Shown here: positions 28,813 to 42,117 of the stretch, piece after piece
How the letters are laid out: the number at the start of each line of letters is the position of its first letter
How positions within the stretch are numbered: position 1 is the stretch's first letter
Source: Aquibacillus koreensis
GTDB lineage: Bacteria; Bacillota; Bacilli; Bacillales; Amphibacillaceae
DNA: 64,000 nt
Direction of reading: 5' to 3'
NCBI RefSeq assembly: GCF_025154055.1
Contig: NZ_JAOALK010000062.1
Span: 1-64,000, forward strand
Made by a program: the position numbers and the translations under genes
The notes under the pieces: model-generated
The model's input: the letters and a program-made list of their open reading frames with translations, nothing else
Databases searched by the model: none
What the model was told of the DNA's origin: nothing

Positions 28813-30528
28813 ATGGCTTTTGACGGAATAGTAACCCGAGCGATTACGCACGAGCTTAGTCAATCGTTAACAACGGGTAGAATCTTAAAAATATATCAAC
28901 CGACGGAAACGGAACTTATACTCACAATAAGAAGTCATGGAAAGAATAATACTCTTTTACTATCAGCGCATCCTAGTTATGCTCGTTTTCACTTAACCAA
29001 GGATACGTATCAAAACCCACAAGAACCACCAATGTTTTGTATGTTATTACGAAAACATCTCGTGGGAAGTTTTATTGAAGACATTTCCCAATATGAAAAT
29101 GAAAGAATTGTTTCTATTAAAGTTAAAGGAAGAAATGAAATTGGAGACGAAACCAAAAAAACATTGATAATTGAGGTTATGGGAAAACACAGTAATATCC
29201 TGTTGATTGATCAAGAAAAGGGTCATATTTTGGACAGTATCAAGCATGTCCCACCCATGCAAAATAGAGTTCGGACAATAATGCCCGGCCAAGACTATAA
29301 ACTGCCACCTGATCAAGGGAAATTGAACCCCCTCTCAGTGGACAGTGACACATTTATAAAAAAATTAGATTTTAATGCAGGTAAATTAGATAAACAATTA
29401 GTCGATACATACATGGGGTTTTCACCTGTTATCGCTAAGGAAATTATCTTTCGGGCTAAACTTGGTTCCATTGATACGTACAAAACGGTTTTCCAGGACA
29501 TTCAAGAGTCTCTATTAAATCATGGTTATTCACCTGAAAGAATTGCTGGAACAAAGGAAGACTTTTACGTGTTACCACTCGAATCCGTTCAAGGAGAAAG
29601 AAAACAATTTTCATCCGTAAGTGTCATGTTAGATGATTTTTATTCTGGTAAAGCGGAACGTGACCGCGTAAAGCAACAAGCAGGAGACTTATATCGTTTC
29701 TTAAAAAATGAACGTGATAAAAATATTAGAAAGATTAAAAAGCATGAACAGACATTTACAAAAGCAGAACAAGCAGAACTTTTTCAACGCCAAGGTGAAC
29801 TATTGACTGCAAATATGCATGCGATTAAACATGGTGATTCTTCCGCTACGGTCATAGACTATTATGACCCTGATCAAAAGGAAATAACGATAGAACTTAA
29901 CCCTAACAAAACACCTAGTGAAAATGCACAAGCTTATTTCAAAACCTATCAAAAATTAAAAAAATCAAAGCAAATGGTTTTGCAAGAAATAGATAAAGCC
30001 AAAGTAGAAATTACCTATCTTGCAGAGCTAATTCAGCAAATTGAAGAGGCTAGAGAGCAAGATATTGAAGAAATACGCGAAGAATTAAGAGAACAAGGAT
30101 ATTTAAAATCAAAAAGCAAACATAAAAAGAAAAAAACAAAACCAACAAAGCCAGACCCAGAGCAGTTTTTCAGTTCAGATGGCACAGTAATTTTAGTTGG
30201 AAAAAACAACAAGCAAAATGAATTTTTAACGAATCGGATTGCTGCAAGAGATGATATTTGGTTACACACGAAAGACATCCCAGGATCGCATGTAGTCATT
30301 CGTGATAGAAACCCAAGTGAAGAGACACTATTTGAAGCCGCGCAGCTTGCAGCGAATTTTAGTAAGTCGAAAAATTCATCTTCCGTTCCAGTGGACTACA
30401 CCTTAATCCGACATGTAAAAAAACCAAATGGAGCAAAACCTGGTTTCGTTACGTATGACAACCAAAAAACGTTGTACATTACTCCGAAAGTGAACTTTAT
30501 AGAAAAACTAAAGAAAAAACCTGATTAA
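28813..30528 (+). CDS. rqcH: Rqc2-like NFACT protein RqcH (YloA)
   Basis: Ribosome-associated quality control factor that adds C-terminal alanine tails to nascent chains on stalled 50S subunits. The 571-aa protein has the NFACT-N domain starting MAFDGIVTRAITHEL, a coiled-coil middle rich in Lys and Glu (about 290-440), and the NFACT-R domain with DDIWLHTKDIPGSHVVIR. The ATG at 28813 has GAGGTGATT upstream. The family was earlier described as fibronectin-binding, but that is not its main role. It is plus-strand, with its own terminator. Confidence 0.94.
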   Translation: MAFDGIVTRAITHELSQSLTTGRILKIYQPTETELILTIRSHGKNNTLLLSAHPSYARFHLTKDTYQNPQEPPMFCMLLRKHLVGSFIEDISQYENERIVSIKVKGRNEIGDETKKTLIIEVMGKHSNILLIDQEKGHILDSIKHVPPMQNRVRTIMPGQDYKLPPDQGKLNPLSVDSDTFIKKLDFNAGKLDKQLVDTYMGFSPVIAKEIIFRAKLGSIDTYKTVFQDIQESLLNHGYSPERIAGTKEDFYVLPLESVQGERKQFSSVSVMLDDFYSGKAERDRVKQQAGDLYRFLKNERDKNIRKIKKHEQTFTKAEQAELFQRQGELLTANMHAIKHGDSSATVIDYYDPDQKEITIELNPNKTPSENAQAYFKTYQKLKKSKQMVLQEIDKAKVEITYLAELIQQIEEAREQDIEEIREELREQGYLKSKSKHKKKKTKPTKPDPEQFFSSDGTVILVGKNNKQNEFLTNRIAARDDIWLHTKDIPGSHVVIRDRNPSEETLFEAAQLAANFSKSKNSSSVPVDYTLIRHVKKPNGAKPGFVTYDNQKTLYITPKVNFIEKLKKKPD

Positions 30529-30533
30529 ACACG

Positions 30534-30575
30534 GAATCAAGTAAAGGCTGAGACCTTTTACTTGATTCTTTTTTT
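30534..30575 (+). terminator. Terminator of rqcH
   Basis: GAATCAAGTAAA (30534-30545) pairs with TTTACTTGATTC (30557-30568), followed by seven T. It lies 5 bp after the stop. Confidence 0.92.
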
Positions 30576-30648
30576 AGATGGTTATATGATTTTTGACATT
30601 AGAGCAAATTCGCAAAAGTCGTTGCTTATTATCAGTTCACTATTGATA

Positions 30649-30915
30649 TATACTGTGCAGTAACTATCCTACCCGCTAATCTATGGTCGATTTTGGCGGC
30701 TATGAGATCCGTTATTCGTCCGAAATCTTCGTTTATATTATTTTAGCGGTCACCAGATCCGTTATTTGCCCTTATTTCATTGATTTCGATAACATTTTAT
30801 TAAAATAGCGTATCGTATGACCGTTCAGATTCAAAATTGGTCAAAAACAGGTAAATAAGGTCTCTCAAGGCCGCTTGCGTTATATGACTCTATTTTTGAG
30901 TTACGACGTAGTATA
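30649..30915. mobile_element. MITE-like element, copy 3 (core type B)
   Basis: A 267-bp element with ends TATACTGTGCAGTA (30649-30662) and, read inward, TATACTACGTCGTA (30902-30915). The core carries two direct AGATCC units (from 30695 and 30745) and an inverted one (30853-30874). The segment GTCCGAAATCTTCG onward through TATATTATTTTAGCGG is identical to copies 2 and 5. It lies between the rqcH terminator and namA, ending 65 bp before the namA start, so namA's promoter is inside or right next to it. Confidence 0.72.
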
Positions 30916-30980
30916 TGCATACTTTGCAACAAAGCTAAAGTGACATCTCAAGTCAATCTAAATCGAAAGGATACATAATC

Positions 30981-31997
30981 ATGGATTTATTATCAAGCTT
31001 TGAACTAAAAGGACTAAAATTAAAAAATCGTATCGTTATGTCGCCAATGTGTCAGTACTCCGTTACAGCAAAAGACGGCATTCCTAATGATTGGCATTTC
31101 TCTCATTACACAAGTCGTGCCATTGGAGGTACTGGTCTCATTATTATAGAAATGACTGATGTAGAACCAGACGGTCGTATATCAGATTATGATCTTGGTA
31201 TTTGGTCGGATGACCACATTCCAGCTTTTAAACGGATTATCGATAACTGCCATAGCTATGGTGCAAAAGTCGGCATCCAAATTGCACATGCGGGTAGAAA
31301 AGCAGAAGATGCGGATCAACCTGTTTCATGTTCTGCTATCCGTTTTTCTGATCAATATAAAACACCAAGAGAATTAACAACAACTGAAGTGGAAGAACTT
31401 GTTACTAAATTCGAAGCAGGAATCAAACGGGCGATTGCAGCAGGTGTGGACACGATTGAACTTCACGGTGCTCATGGATATCTTATTCACCAATTCCAAT
31501 CACCTCTTACAAATAAAAGAGAAGATAAATACGGGCAAGACAAGAGCTTATTTGGTGTAGAGATTATTGAAGCGGCCAAGCGAGTGATGCCCGAAGATAT
31601 GCCACTCATCATGCGATTATCAGCAGTAGAATACGACAAAGACGGATACGACCTGAACTATGTCATTGACCTTGCCAAGCGTTATAAAGCGGCGGGTGTC
31701 GATATATTTGATGTTTCATCTGGTGGAGAAAGTATGAATGGACCAGCTAGTGCAGGACCAGGTTACCAAGTCGATTATGCTAAAGAACTGAAACAAGTAT
31801 TAGATGTACCAGTTATGACGGTAGGAAGAATGGAAGATGTTGAACTAAGCAATCAAGTAGTAAAAGAAGGTCAAGTAGATTTAGTAGCAGTGGGACGCGG
31901 TATGCTAAGAAACCCATATTGGGCAAATGAAGCATCACTTGCTTTAGGTGGAAAACCATTAACTCCAAAAGCTCTAGCTGCTGGCTATAGTATATAG
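30981..31997 (+). CDS. namA: NADPH dehydrogenase, Old Yellow Enzyme family (NamA/YqjM)
   Basis: FMN enzyme that reduces the C=C bond of alpha,beta-unsaturated carbonyls, associated with detoxification of electrophiles. The 338-aa protein has the YqjM-type SPMCQYS near residues 21-27 (redox-tuning Cys), QIAHAGRKAE, and HGAHGYLIHQFQSPLTNKR. Length is the same as B. subtilis YqjM. An AAAGGA site precedes the ATG. It is not part of this region in B. subtilis, so gene and neighbour were placed here independently. It may share a detoxification theme with the convergent aldehyde dehydrogenase. Confidence 0.92.
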   Translation: MDLLSSFELKGLKLKNRIVMSPMCQYSVTAKDGIPNDWHFSHYTSRAIGGTGLIIIEMTDVEPDGRISDYDLGIWSDDHIPAFKRIIDNCHSYGAKVGIQIAHAGRKAEDADQPVSCSAIRFSDQYKTPRELTTTEVEELVTKFEAGIKRAIAAGVDTIELHGAHGYLIHQFQSPLTNKREDKYGQDKSLFGVEIIEAAKRVMPEDMPLIMRLSAVEYDKDGYDLNYVIDLAKRYKAAGVDIFDVSSGGESMNGPASAGPGYQVDYAKELKQVLDVPVMTVGRMEDVELSNQVVKEGQVDLVAVGRGMLRNPYWANEASLALGGKPLTPKALAAGYSI

Positions 31998-32002
31998 GAC
32001 AC

Positions 32003-32046
32003 AAAAAACCGAGAATTGCTTACCAAGCTAATTCTCGGTTTTCTTA
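32003..32046. terminator. Bidirectional terminator between namA and the aldehyde dehydrogenase
   Basis: AACCGAGAATT (32007-32017) pairs with AATTCTCGGTT (32030-32040), with A-rich sequence before and T-rich sequence after. It serves the two convergent genes. Confidence 0.88.
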
Positions 32047-32058
32047 TTTGCCTTTCAC

Positions 32059-33429
32059 TCATCTTAAGAACCGCTTTATCTTTCTTAGACCATTTTTCAA
32101 ATTAGGGTATCGAAGTGGTATATCAAACTTATTTGTTTGTTTCATTATACTTTTCTTGTGTGAAAACGTGTCAAAGCTCGCTTTTCCATGATAAGCACCC
32201 ATCCCACTCGCGCCAACTCCTCCAAATGGTAAGTAAGGTGAGCTAAGGTGGTAGATGGTATCATTAATACATCCACCCCCAAAAGAAATGGAAGAGATAA
32301 CTTGCTGTTGCACATCACTGTTTTCAGAAAAAAGGTATAACGCAAGTGGTTTTGGATGGCTATTAATTACATGGATGATCTCGTCTACATCATCAAAATC
32401 CAACACCGGTAAAATCGGACCAAAGATCTCGTCTTCCATTACTTTATCATCCCAATTTATACCAGTTAATACGGTTGGTTCAATTACTAATGAAACCGAA
32501 TCCACTTCACCACCATAAGCGATGTTATCCCTGTCTAAAAAAGACCGTAACCTGTTAAAATGTTTATCATTTACAATGTGAGTGTAATTAGTATTTTGAA
32601 TAGGATTTTCACCATACAGATCTGTGATGGCTCTTTTTAACTCTTCTAAAAATTCCTTCTTTATCCGACGATTTACATATACGTAATCAGGCGCCACACA
32701 CGTTTGACCAGCATTCGTAAATTTACCCCAAGCAATCCGCTTCGCTGCTAATTTTACATGTGCATCTTCATCAACAATACACGGACTTTTTCCACCCAAC
32801 TCTAATGTAACTGGTGTTAAGTGTTTAGCAGCCTGCTCCATAACTATTCTCCCTACCGATGTACTACCGGTGAAAAATATATAATCAAATGGTATCTCGA
32901 GTAACGCTTGGCTCGTTTCAACTGCTCCTTCCACCACACTGACATACTCTTCTGAAAAAGTTTCAGACACTAGTTGACGCAGAACATCTGAAGTCGTAGG
33001 TGTTAACTCTGAGGGCTTTAACACTACGCAATTTCCTGCTGCGATTGCACCAATCATTGGAGCGACTGCTAATTGAAATGGATAATTCCATGGAGCGATA
33101 ACCAGTGTACTTCCATAGGGCTCAGCATAGATAATACTTTTGGTGCCTATATGTGTTAAGGGCGTCTGTACTTTTTCAGGCTTTCTCCATTGTTTTATGT
33201 GATCCTTCATGAAAGATATTTCTTTATAAACTATGCCGATCTCGGTTGTATAAGTATCAAATGCAGATTTATTTAAATCTGCCTTGAGGGCATCTATAAG
33301 TTTAGACTCATATTTCTTAATCGCGGCCTTCAACTTTTCTAATGCTTGTATGCGAAAGGAAATAGACTTTGTTTTATTTGAGTAGAAAAACTGTTTTTGT
33401 TTTGCAAATAAGCTTTGGAAATCTTCCAT
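32059..33429 (-). CDS. NAD(P)-dependent aldehyde dehydrogenase
   Basis: Oxidises aldehydes to carboxylic acids. The 456-aa sequence has the family catalytic set: Asn115 in PWNYPF, Glu210 in LELGGKSP, and the nucleophile Cys244 in NAGQTCVAP. The short N-terminus and the long C-terminal tail are like class 3 (fatty or medium-chain) dehydrogenases such as YwdH. Substrate cannot be set from sequence. It stands alone between namA (convergent) and pyrE, where B. subtilis has the sulfate-assimilation genes. Confidence 0.88.
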   Translation of the reverse strand: MEDFQSLFAKQKQFFYSNKTKSISFRIQALEKLKAAIKKYESKLIDALKADLNKSAFDTYTTEIGIVYKEISFMKDHIKQWRKPEKVQTPLTHIGTKSIIYAEPYGSTLVIAPWNYPFQLAVAPMIGAIAAGNCVVLKPSELTPTTSDVLRQLVSETFSEEYVSVVEGAVETSQALLEIPFDYIFFTGSTSVGRIVMEQAAKHLTPVTLELGGKSPCIVDEDAHVKLAAKRIAWGKFTNAGQTCVAPDYVYVNRRIKKEFLEELKRAITDLYGENPIQNTNYTHIVNDKHFNRLRSFLDRDNIAYGGEVDSVSLVIEPTVLTGINWDDKVMEDEIFGPILPVLDFDDVDEIIHVINSHPKPLALYLFSENSDVQQQVISSISFGGGCINDTIYHLSSPYLPFGGVGASGMGAYHGKASFDTFSHKKSIMKQTNKFDIPLRYPNLKNGLRKIKRFLR

Positions 33430-33496
33430 ATCTTTAACCTTCTCATCTTAGTTTTTTCAATCTACACTACGTTAAATGTAGACTAAATCCTCCAAA

Positions 33497-33537
33497 AAGT
33501 AAAAACATGTGAATCATAGCAATTCACATGTTTTTAG
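33497..33537 (-). terminator. Terminator of the pyrimidine operon
   Basis: A perfect 14-bp stem, AAAAACATGTGAAT (33501-33514) with ATTCACATGTTTTT (33522-33535), lies 8 bp after the pyrE stop. It also insulates the downstream aldehyde dehydrogenase. Confidence 0.9.
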
Positions 33538-33543
33538 CCCAAC

Positions 33544-34162
33544 TTATTTCGAAAATGATGCAAACAAACCGTTTCTCCATTCCAATAAATCAGCTTCTTC
33601 TGCATTTGTGATTTGATTTACTTCTACTAATTCCTTTAGCAATGTATCAAAATTAGAAATCGTCTCCATTGGCAATTGATGATTTTCAAAGTTTGCTTTC
33701 GCTTGCAAAATACCATAGCTAAAAATAGCCAACACACCAAGTACCTCTGCACCAGCTTCACGTAAAGCTAATGCGGAATTAATTGAAGATCCACCTGTTG
33801 AAATTAAATCTTCAATTACAACTACTTTTTGTCCTTCTAGTAGTGTACCTTCTATTTGATTCCCTTTCCCATGTGCTTTAGGCTTAGAGCGAACATAAAC
33901 CATTGGTAAGTCTAACTTTTGTGCTACCCACGCTGCGTGAGGAATCCCAGCTGTAGCGCAACCTGCTATCACGTCAGGCTTTTCATCAAGGTTATTTATT
34001 AACTCTATAAAACCATCTGCTATTTTATCTCGTACATCTGGGAAAGACATAGTCAGACGATTATCACAGTAGATTGGGGACTTTATTCCTGACGTCCATG
34101 TAAACGATCGGTCTGGTTTAATTTGGATCGCCTTGATCTCATATAAACTTTTTGCAATTTCC

Positions 34163-34176
<14 letters not shown>
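33544..34176 (-). CDS. pyrE: Orotate phosphoribosyltransferase
   Basis: Joins orotate to PRPP to make orotidine monophosphate. The 210-aa protein has the PRPP-binding motif VVVIEDLISTGGSS and the MVYVRSKPKAHGKGNQIEG loop. It overlaps pyrF by 14 bases and is the last gene of the operon. Nothing unusual is seen. Confidence 0.96.
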
Positions 34177-36546
<2,370 letters not shown>

Positions 36547-36550
<4 letters not shown>

Positions 36551-39500
36551 AATACAACAGCCTTTCTCTCTACAACTGGCCTTGCATTAAATGTAGTTGA
36601 ATCTATTACATTTACGATCGCTTGCGCTGTATCTAAACTTGTTAAACAAGCAATTCCATGCTCTACAGCTTCACGACGAATTCTAAAACCATCCGAACGT
36701 GGTTGTTTTCCTGAAGTTAGCGTATTGACAACAAATTGCACTTCACCATCTTCAATAATAGACAATACGTTATCTCCTTCAGATCCAATCTTCCCTACTT
36801 CATTTACTGGAATACCGTACTCCTCAACAAACGCAGCTGTTCCTTCCGTTGCATATAAGCGGAAACCAAGTTGATGGAACTTTTTAGCTATTGCTGCTGC
36901 TTCTGGTTTATCTTTGTCAGCCACAGTAAGTAGGACAGAACCTTCCATAGGAATTTTCAAACCAGAGGCAATCAACCCTTTGTAAAGTGCTTTCTCCAAC
37001 GTTTTATCACGACCAATTGCTTCTCCTGTTGATTTCATTTCAGGCCCGAGCATTGTATCAACACTACGTAACTTTTCAAAAGAGAATACTGGTACTTTTA
37101 CTGAAACCGTCTCAGGTTCTGGCAACACACCAGTTGCAAAACCTAACTCAGCAAGTGACTCACCAATAATACACTTCGTCGCAAGGTTTGCCATCGTCAC
37201 CCCGGTTATTTTGCTTAAGAAAGGAATCGTTCTACTTGCTCTTGGATTTACCTCCAAGACATATACTTCATCTTTATGCACAACAAATTGAATGTTAATT
37301 AGCCCTTTGACATTTAGCCTAGATGCGATTTTTAAAGTGGTCTCCACACATTGCTGTTTTACTTCAGCTGAAATGCGTTGTGTTGGATAAACAGCAATGG
37401 AGTCGCCAGAGTGAACACCAGCACGCTCAATATGTTCCATAATTCCTGGAATAATGGTTGTTTCTCCATCACTGATCGCATCTACCTCTACTTCAATTCC
37501 AGTTAGATATTTATCAATTAGAACTGGATGTTTATGTTCGATTCGGTTTGACTTTTTCAAGTAATTGTATAGCTCTTCATCGTTATAAACGATTTCCATT
37601 TGGCTTCCACCAATAACGTAGGATGGTCGCACTAATACCGGGTAACCAATCTCATTCGCAGCATCAATCGCTTGATCTAGCTTTCGGACACTCTTCCCTT
37701 TCGGTTGAGCGATATTTAGTTCACTTAAAAGCTGTTCAAACTTGTCACGGTCTTCCGCTGTGTCAATCGCTTCAAGCGAGGTACCAAGAATCTTGACTCC
37801 TCTTCTTTCTAAGCCTTCCGCTAGATTGATAGCCGTTTGACCACCAAATTGTACAATTACACCTAAAGGCTTTTCTAAATTAACAACATGCATCACATCT
37901 TCTAGTGTTAATGGCTCAAAATACAGCTTGTCAGAAACACTAAAGTCTGTAGAAACTGTTTCTGGATTACTGTTCATAATTATAGCTTCATAGCCCGCTT
38001 CTTTAAGCGCCAGCACCGAGTGTACTGTTGCATAATCAAATTCAATTCCCTGCCCAATTCGAATTGGACCTGAACCCAGTACAATAACTTTTTGTCTGTC
38101 AGAAACAATGGATTCATTTTCTTCCTCATACGAGCTATAAAAGTAAGGAGTTTCCGATTCAAATTCAGCAGCACATGTATCTACCATTTTATAAACTGGT
38201 TGGATGTTTTCTTCTTGTCTTAAATAATAGATTTCATCCACGTCTACATCCCAAATTCGTGCGATTTGTGTATCTGAGAATCCTAATTTTTTCGCTTCTG
38301 TAAGTAACTCAACAGATCCTTTATTATGTTCTAGCACTTTTTCTAAATCAATAACTCTTTTCAATTTCGTTAGGAAAAAGCGATCGATTTTGGTTAGTTC
38401 AAAAATTTCTTCCACTGTAAGGTCTCTGCGAAGCACTTCAGCAAGTACAAAGATCCGTTCATCATCTGCCTTTACAAGTCTTTCTTTTAATTCGTCCATA
38501 GACAACTCTACTAAACTTTTTAACCAGAAGTCCTCTGAACTAATATCTAATGATCGAATACCTTTTAACATCGATTCTTCAAAGTTTCTTCCAATAGCCA
38601 TAACTTCCCCTGTTGCTTTCATCTGTGTTCCAAGCGTACGATTACCAGTTGCGAATTTGTCAAACGGGAAACGCGGCAGCTTAGAAACGACATAGTCTAA
38701 TGCAGGTTCGTACATCGCATATGTTGTACCTGTAATTGGGTTAATTATCTCATCTAATGTAAGTCCAATTGCTATTTTAGCAGCTATTTTGGCAATCGGA
38801 TAACCTGTTGCTTTTGATGCGAGTGCTGACGAACGACTTACACGAGGGTTTACCTCAATAATGTAGTATTGGAAGCTATCTGGATCAAGTGCTAATTGCA
38901 CGTTACATCCACCTTCAATTTTCAATGCACGGATAATTTTCAAGGATGCGTTTCTTAACATTTGGTATTCACGATCACTTAACGTTTGAGATGGTGCTAC
39001 AACTATGGAGTCGCCTGTGTGAATTCCAACAGGATCTATGTTTTCCATGTTACACACAACGATAGCTTGGTCATTTTTATCTCTCATAACTTCGTACTCT
39101 ATTTCTTTAAAACCTGCAATATTTCTTTCAATAAGACATTGGCTTACTGGAGATAAAGATAAACCGTTACGCGTAATTTCTCTTAATTCGAGTTCATTGT
39201 TACACATTCCACCACCAGTTCCACCTAAGGTGTATGCTGGTCTAACAATAAGAGGAAATCCAATTTCTCTTGAAAAATCGATCGCTTGATCTACTGTATT
39301 TACAATCATACTATCAGGAACTGGCTCATTTAATTCGTTCATAAGTGTTCTAAACTTTTCTCGGTCTTCTGCTTGTTGAATCGCATCCAGTGACGTTCCT
39401 AATAGTTCCGTATTCGTTTCTTCTAAAATCCCAGTAGCTTCTAATTGAACAGCTAAATTTAATCCTGTCTGTCCACCAAGTGTTGGAAGAATTGCGTCTG

Positions 39501-39747
39501 GGCGCTCTTTACGAATGATCTTGATAAGAAAGTCTACCGTTAATGGTTCCATGTAAACTGTATCTGCAACCGTATGATCCGTCATGATTGTTGCAGGGTT
39601 TGAGTTCGCTAGTATAACCGTGTAACCTTCTTCTTTTAATGATTGGCATGCTTGTGTTCCTGAATAGTCAAACTCTGCTGCTTGACCAATAACAATCGGA
39701 CCAGAACCAATAACAAGAATTTTATTTATATCTGTACGCTTAGGCAT
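36547..39747 (-). CDS. carB: Carbamoyl-phosphate synthase, large subunit (pyrimidine-specific)
   Basis: Makes carbamoyl phosphate from bicarbonate, ammonia and two ATP. The 1066-aa protein contains two ATP-grasp halves, seen as [19 protein letters not shown] near the start and [17 protein letters not shown] in the middle, and a C-terminal MGS-like allosteric domain. B. subtilis calls it pyrAB. It overlaps carA by 22 bases. Its place inside the pyr operon marks it as the pyrimidine enzyme. Confidence 0.96.
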
Positions 39748-40841
39748 GAAGTTTCCTCCTTGATTGTAGACTGGTGATTTTTAATTCGCGTTAAAAACTC
39801 ATCAAATAAATGATTCGTATCTTCTGGACCCGGTGAACTTTCTGGGTGATATTGTACCGAAAAGGCTGGATACAACTTATGTTGTATTCCTTCTACTGTT
39901 TTATCATTTAATGCGATTTGCGTTAATTCTAAGTCCGTATTCGTTAGAGAATCAGCTGTAACCGCATAACCATGGTTTTGTGAAGTTAAATATGTTTTGT
40001 TTAGCAAGATATCTTTAACCGGGTGGTTGGATCCACGGTGACCAAATTTCAATTTTTCTGTATTTGCACCACAAGCTAGAGCTAAAAGTTGGTGACCTAA
40101 ACAAATACCAAACACTGGTGTAGTTTTTATTATAGAACCGATCATGTCAATCGCTTCTTGTACATCTTTAGGGTTACCAGGGCCATTTGTAAGCATGACT
40201 CCGTCTGGTTTTAAGCGCAAAATGCTTTCCGCACTATAATGATAAGGTACAACCGTTACATGACAATTTCGTTTCGTTAATTCGCGTAGAATCCCGTGTT
40301 TCATACCAAAGTCAACCAGTACAATACGGTGTCCTCGTCCAGGTACTACATATGGTTTTACAGTAGATACTCTTTCTACTTGGTTTCTTAGAACAGGTGT
40401 ATCATTTATTTGCTCGATAGCCTCTGGTATAGATGCTCCAGCTTCTGTAAAAATACCACGCATCGTTCCGTGTTTACGGATGATTTTTGTTAACTTTCTG
40501 GTGTCAATTCCTGCTATTCCAGGGATGTTATTTGCTTTTAAGTAACTATCCAGGCTTTCATCACTACGGAAGTTAGATGGATGATCACAGACTTCTTTAA
40601 CAATAAGCCCATGAATCGAAGGCGTGATCGTCTCAAAGTCATCTCTGTTGATACCGTAATTTCCAATTAACGGATAAGTCATCGTTACAATCTGACCACA
40701 ATACGACGGATCAGACAAAATTTCTTGATAGCCTGTCATACCTGTATTAAAAACTACTTCCCCAACACTTGCTTCGTTTGATCCAAATGCAATACCATTA
40801 AATACAGTGCCATCCTCAAGCACGAGTTGTCGCTTTTCCAT
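39726..40841 (-). CDS. carA: Carbamoyl-phosphate synthase, small subunit (glutaminase)
   Basis: Class I amidotransferase that releases ammonia from glutamine for CarB. The 371-aa protein begins [16 protein letters not shown], with GGAGG six bases before the ATG at 40841 (an ATG at 40856 is less well placed). The glutaminase nucleophile is the Cys of [12 protein letters not shown], and the His/Glu pair is seen in [12 protein letters not shown]. It overlaps pyrC and carB. Confidence 0.95.
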   Translation of the reverse strand: MEKRQLVLEDGTVFNGIAFGSNEASVGEVVFNTGMTGYQEILSDPSYCGQIVTMTYPLIGNYGINRDDFETITPSIHGLIVKEVCDHPSNFRSDESLDSYLKANNIPGIAGIDTRKLTKIIRKHGTMRGIFTEAGASIPEAIEQINDTPVLRNQVERVSTVKPYVVPGRGHRIVLVDFGMKHGILRELTKRNCHVTVVPYHYSAESILRLKPDGVMLTNGPGNPKDVQEAIDMIGSIIKTTPVFGICLGHQLLALACGANTEKLKFGHRGSNHPVKDILLNKTYLTSQNHGYAVTADSLTNTDLELTQIALNDKTVEGIQHKLYPAFSVQYHPESSPGPEDTNHLFDEFLTRIKNHQSTIKEETSCLSVQI

Positions 40842-42117
40842 AAGAAGCCTCCTCAAAGACGATTTTTCCTTCTACAATTGTCATTACTGGCAGTCCTTTT
40901 ACATGCCATTCATGAAACGGTGTATTTTTTCCTTTTGATAAGAATGTTTCTTTATCTATCTTTATTTCTCTGTTTATATCAACCACTGTAATGTCAGCTG
41001 TAGATCCTGGCTCTAGTTTTCCATATGGCATGTTGAAAACTTCTGCTGGTTTAATAGTCATCCAGTCGATTAATTGTTTTAATGTGATTTTTCCTGTCTC
41101 AACTAAGTGTGTATGGAGTAGAGAAAAAGCTGTTTCAAAACCGTGAATGCCAAATGGTGCTAACAATAAACCTTGATTTTTCTCATCTTCCGTATGTGGT
41201 GCATGGTCTGTCGCAATAAAATCAATTGTTCCGTCTAGCAGGCCTTCTAATAAGGCTTGTTGATCATCTTCTCCTCTAAGTGGAGGGTTCATTTTATAGT
41301 TCGCATCATCAGAAACTACGCTTTTTTCATTTAATAGTAAGTGATGTGGTGTTACTTCAGCAGTTACATGGATGCCTGCTTTTTTAGCATCCCTTATTAC
41401 TCTGACAGATTCTTTTGTACTTACATGACAAACGTGATAATGACAGCCTGTTGCTTCTGCGAGTAAAACATCTCTTGCAATCTGAACCGCTTCACAAATA
41501 GATGGTATTCCAGGTACATTTAAAGCTTTACTAGCTTCTCCTTCATGAATAACCCCTTTATGAATTAAAGAGTTGTCTTCACAATGTGCCACAACTGGCA
41601 TCTTCAATCGGGCTGCTTCTTGCATGGCTTGCAGCATCATATCCGCTGTTTGTATGCCAACACCATCATCAGTAAAAGCAAAGGCTCCAGCCTCTTTTAA
41701 TGCCTCCATATTTGTTAGTGTTTCTCCAAGTAATCTTTCTGTAATGGAAGCGTAAGGCAATACTCGCACATGTGCTGACTCCTCATTTCTTTTTACAATG
41801 CTTTTTAATGTTGTTTCGTTATCAGGAACAGGGCGGGTATTCGGCATCGAACAAATCGTTGTATAACCTCCACGCGCAGCTGATTGTGTGCCGGTTTCAA
41901 TTGTTTCTTTCTTTTCGCCACCTGGCTCTCTTAAGTGAACATGCACATCAATAAAACCTGGCGTAACAAGATTACCTTTACAATCTATTAATACAGCTCC
42001 ATCTCTTGATACCTTTTCACCGATTTCTTCGATGACTCCATCTCGTATAGATATCTCACAAGGTAAAAGCTGATTATCTGCTACTAACTGCTTCGCGTTG
42101 ATTAAAACTGTTTTCAT
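40816..42117 (-). CDS. pyrC: Dihydroorotase
   Basis: Zinc hydrolase that cyclises carbamoyl aspartate to dihydroorotate. The 433-aa protein has the metal motif [12 protein letters not shown], the later HCED and HVCHVST histidines, and [12 protein letters not shown]. It overlaps pyrB by 44 bases and carA by 26 bases. Confidence 0.95.
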   Translation of the reverse strand: MKTVLINAKQLVADNQLLPCEISIRDGVIEEIGEKVSRDGAVLIDCKGNLVTPGFIDVHVHLREPGGEKKETIETGTQSAARGGYTTICSMPNTRPVPDNETTLKSIVKRNEESAHVRVLPYASITERLLGETLTNMEALKEAGAFAFTDDGVGIQTADMMLQAMQEAARLKMPVVAHCEDNSLIHKGVIHEGEASKALNVPGIPSICEAVQIARDVLLAEATGCHYHVCHVSTKESVRVIRDAKKAGIHVTAEVTPHHLLLNEKSVVSDDANYKMNPPLRGEDDQQALLEGLLDGTIDFIATDHAPHTEDEKNQGLLLAPFGIHGFETAFSLLHTHLVETGKITLKQLIDWMTIKPAEVFNMPYGKLEPGSTADITVVDINREIKIDKETFLSKGKNTPFHEWHVKGLPVMTIVEGKIVFEEASYGKATTRA

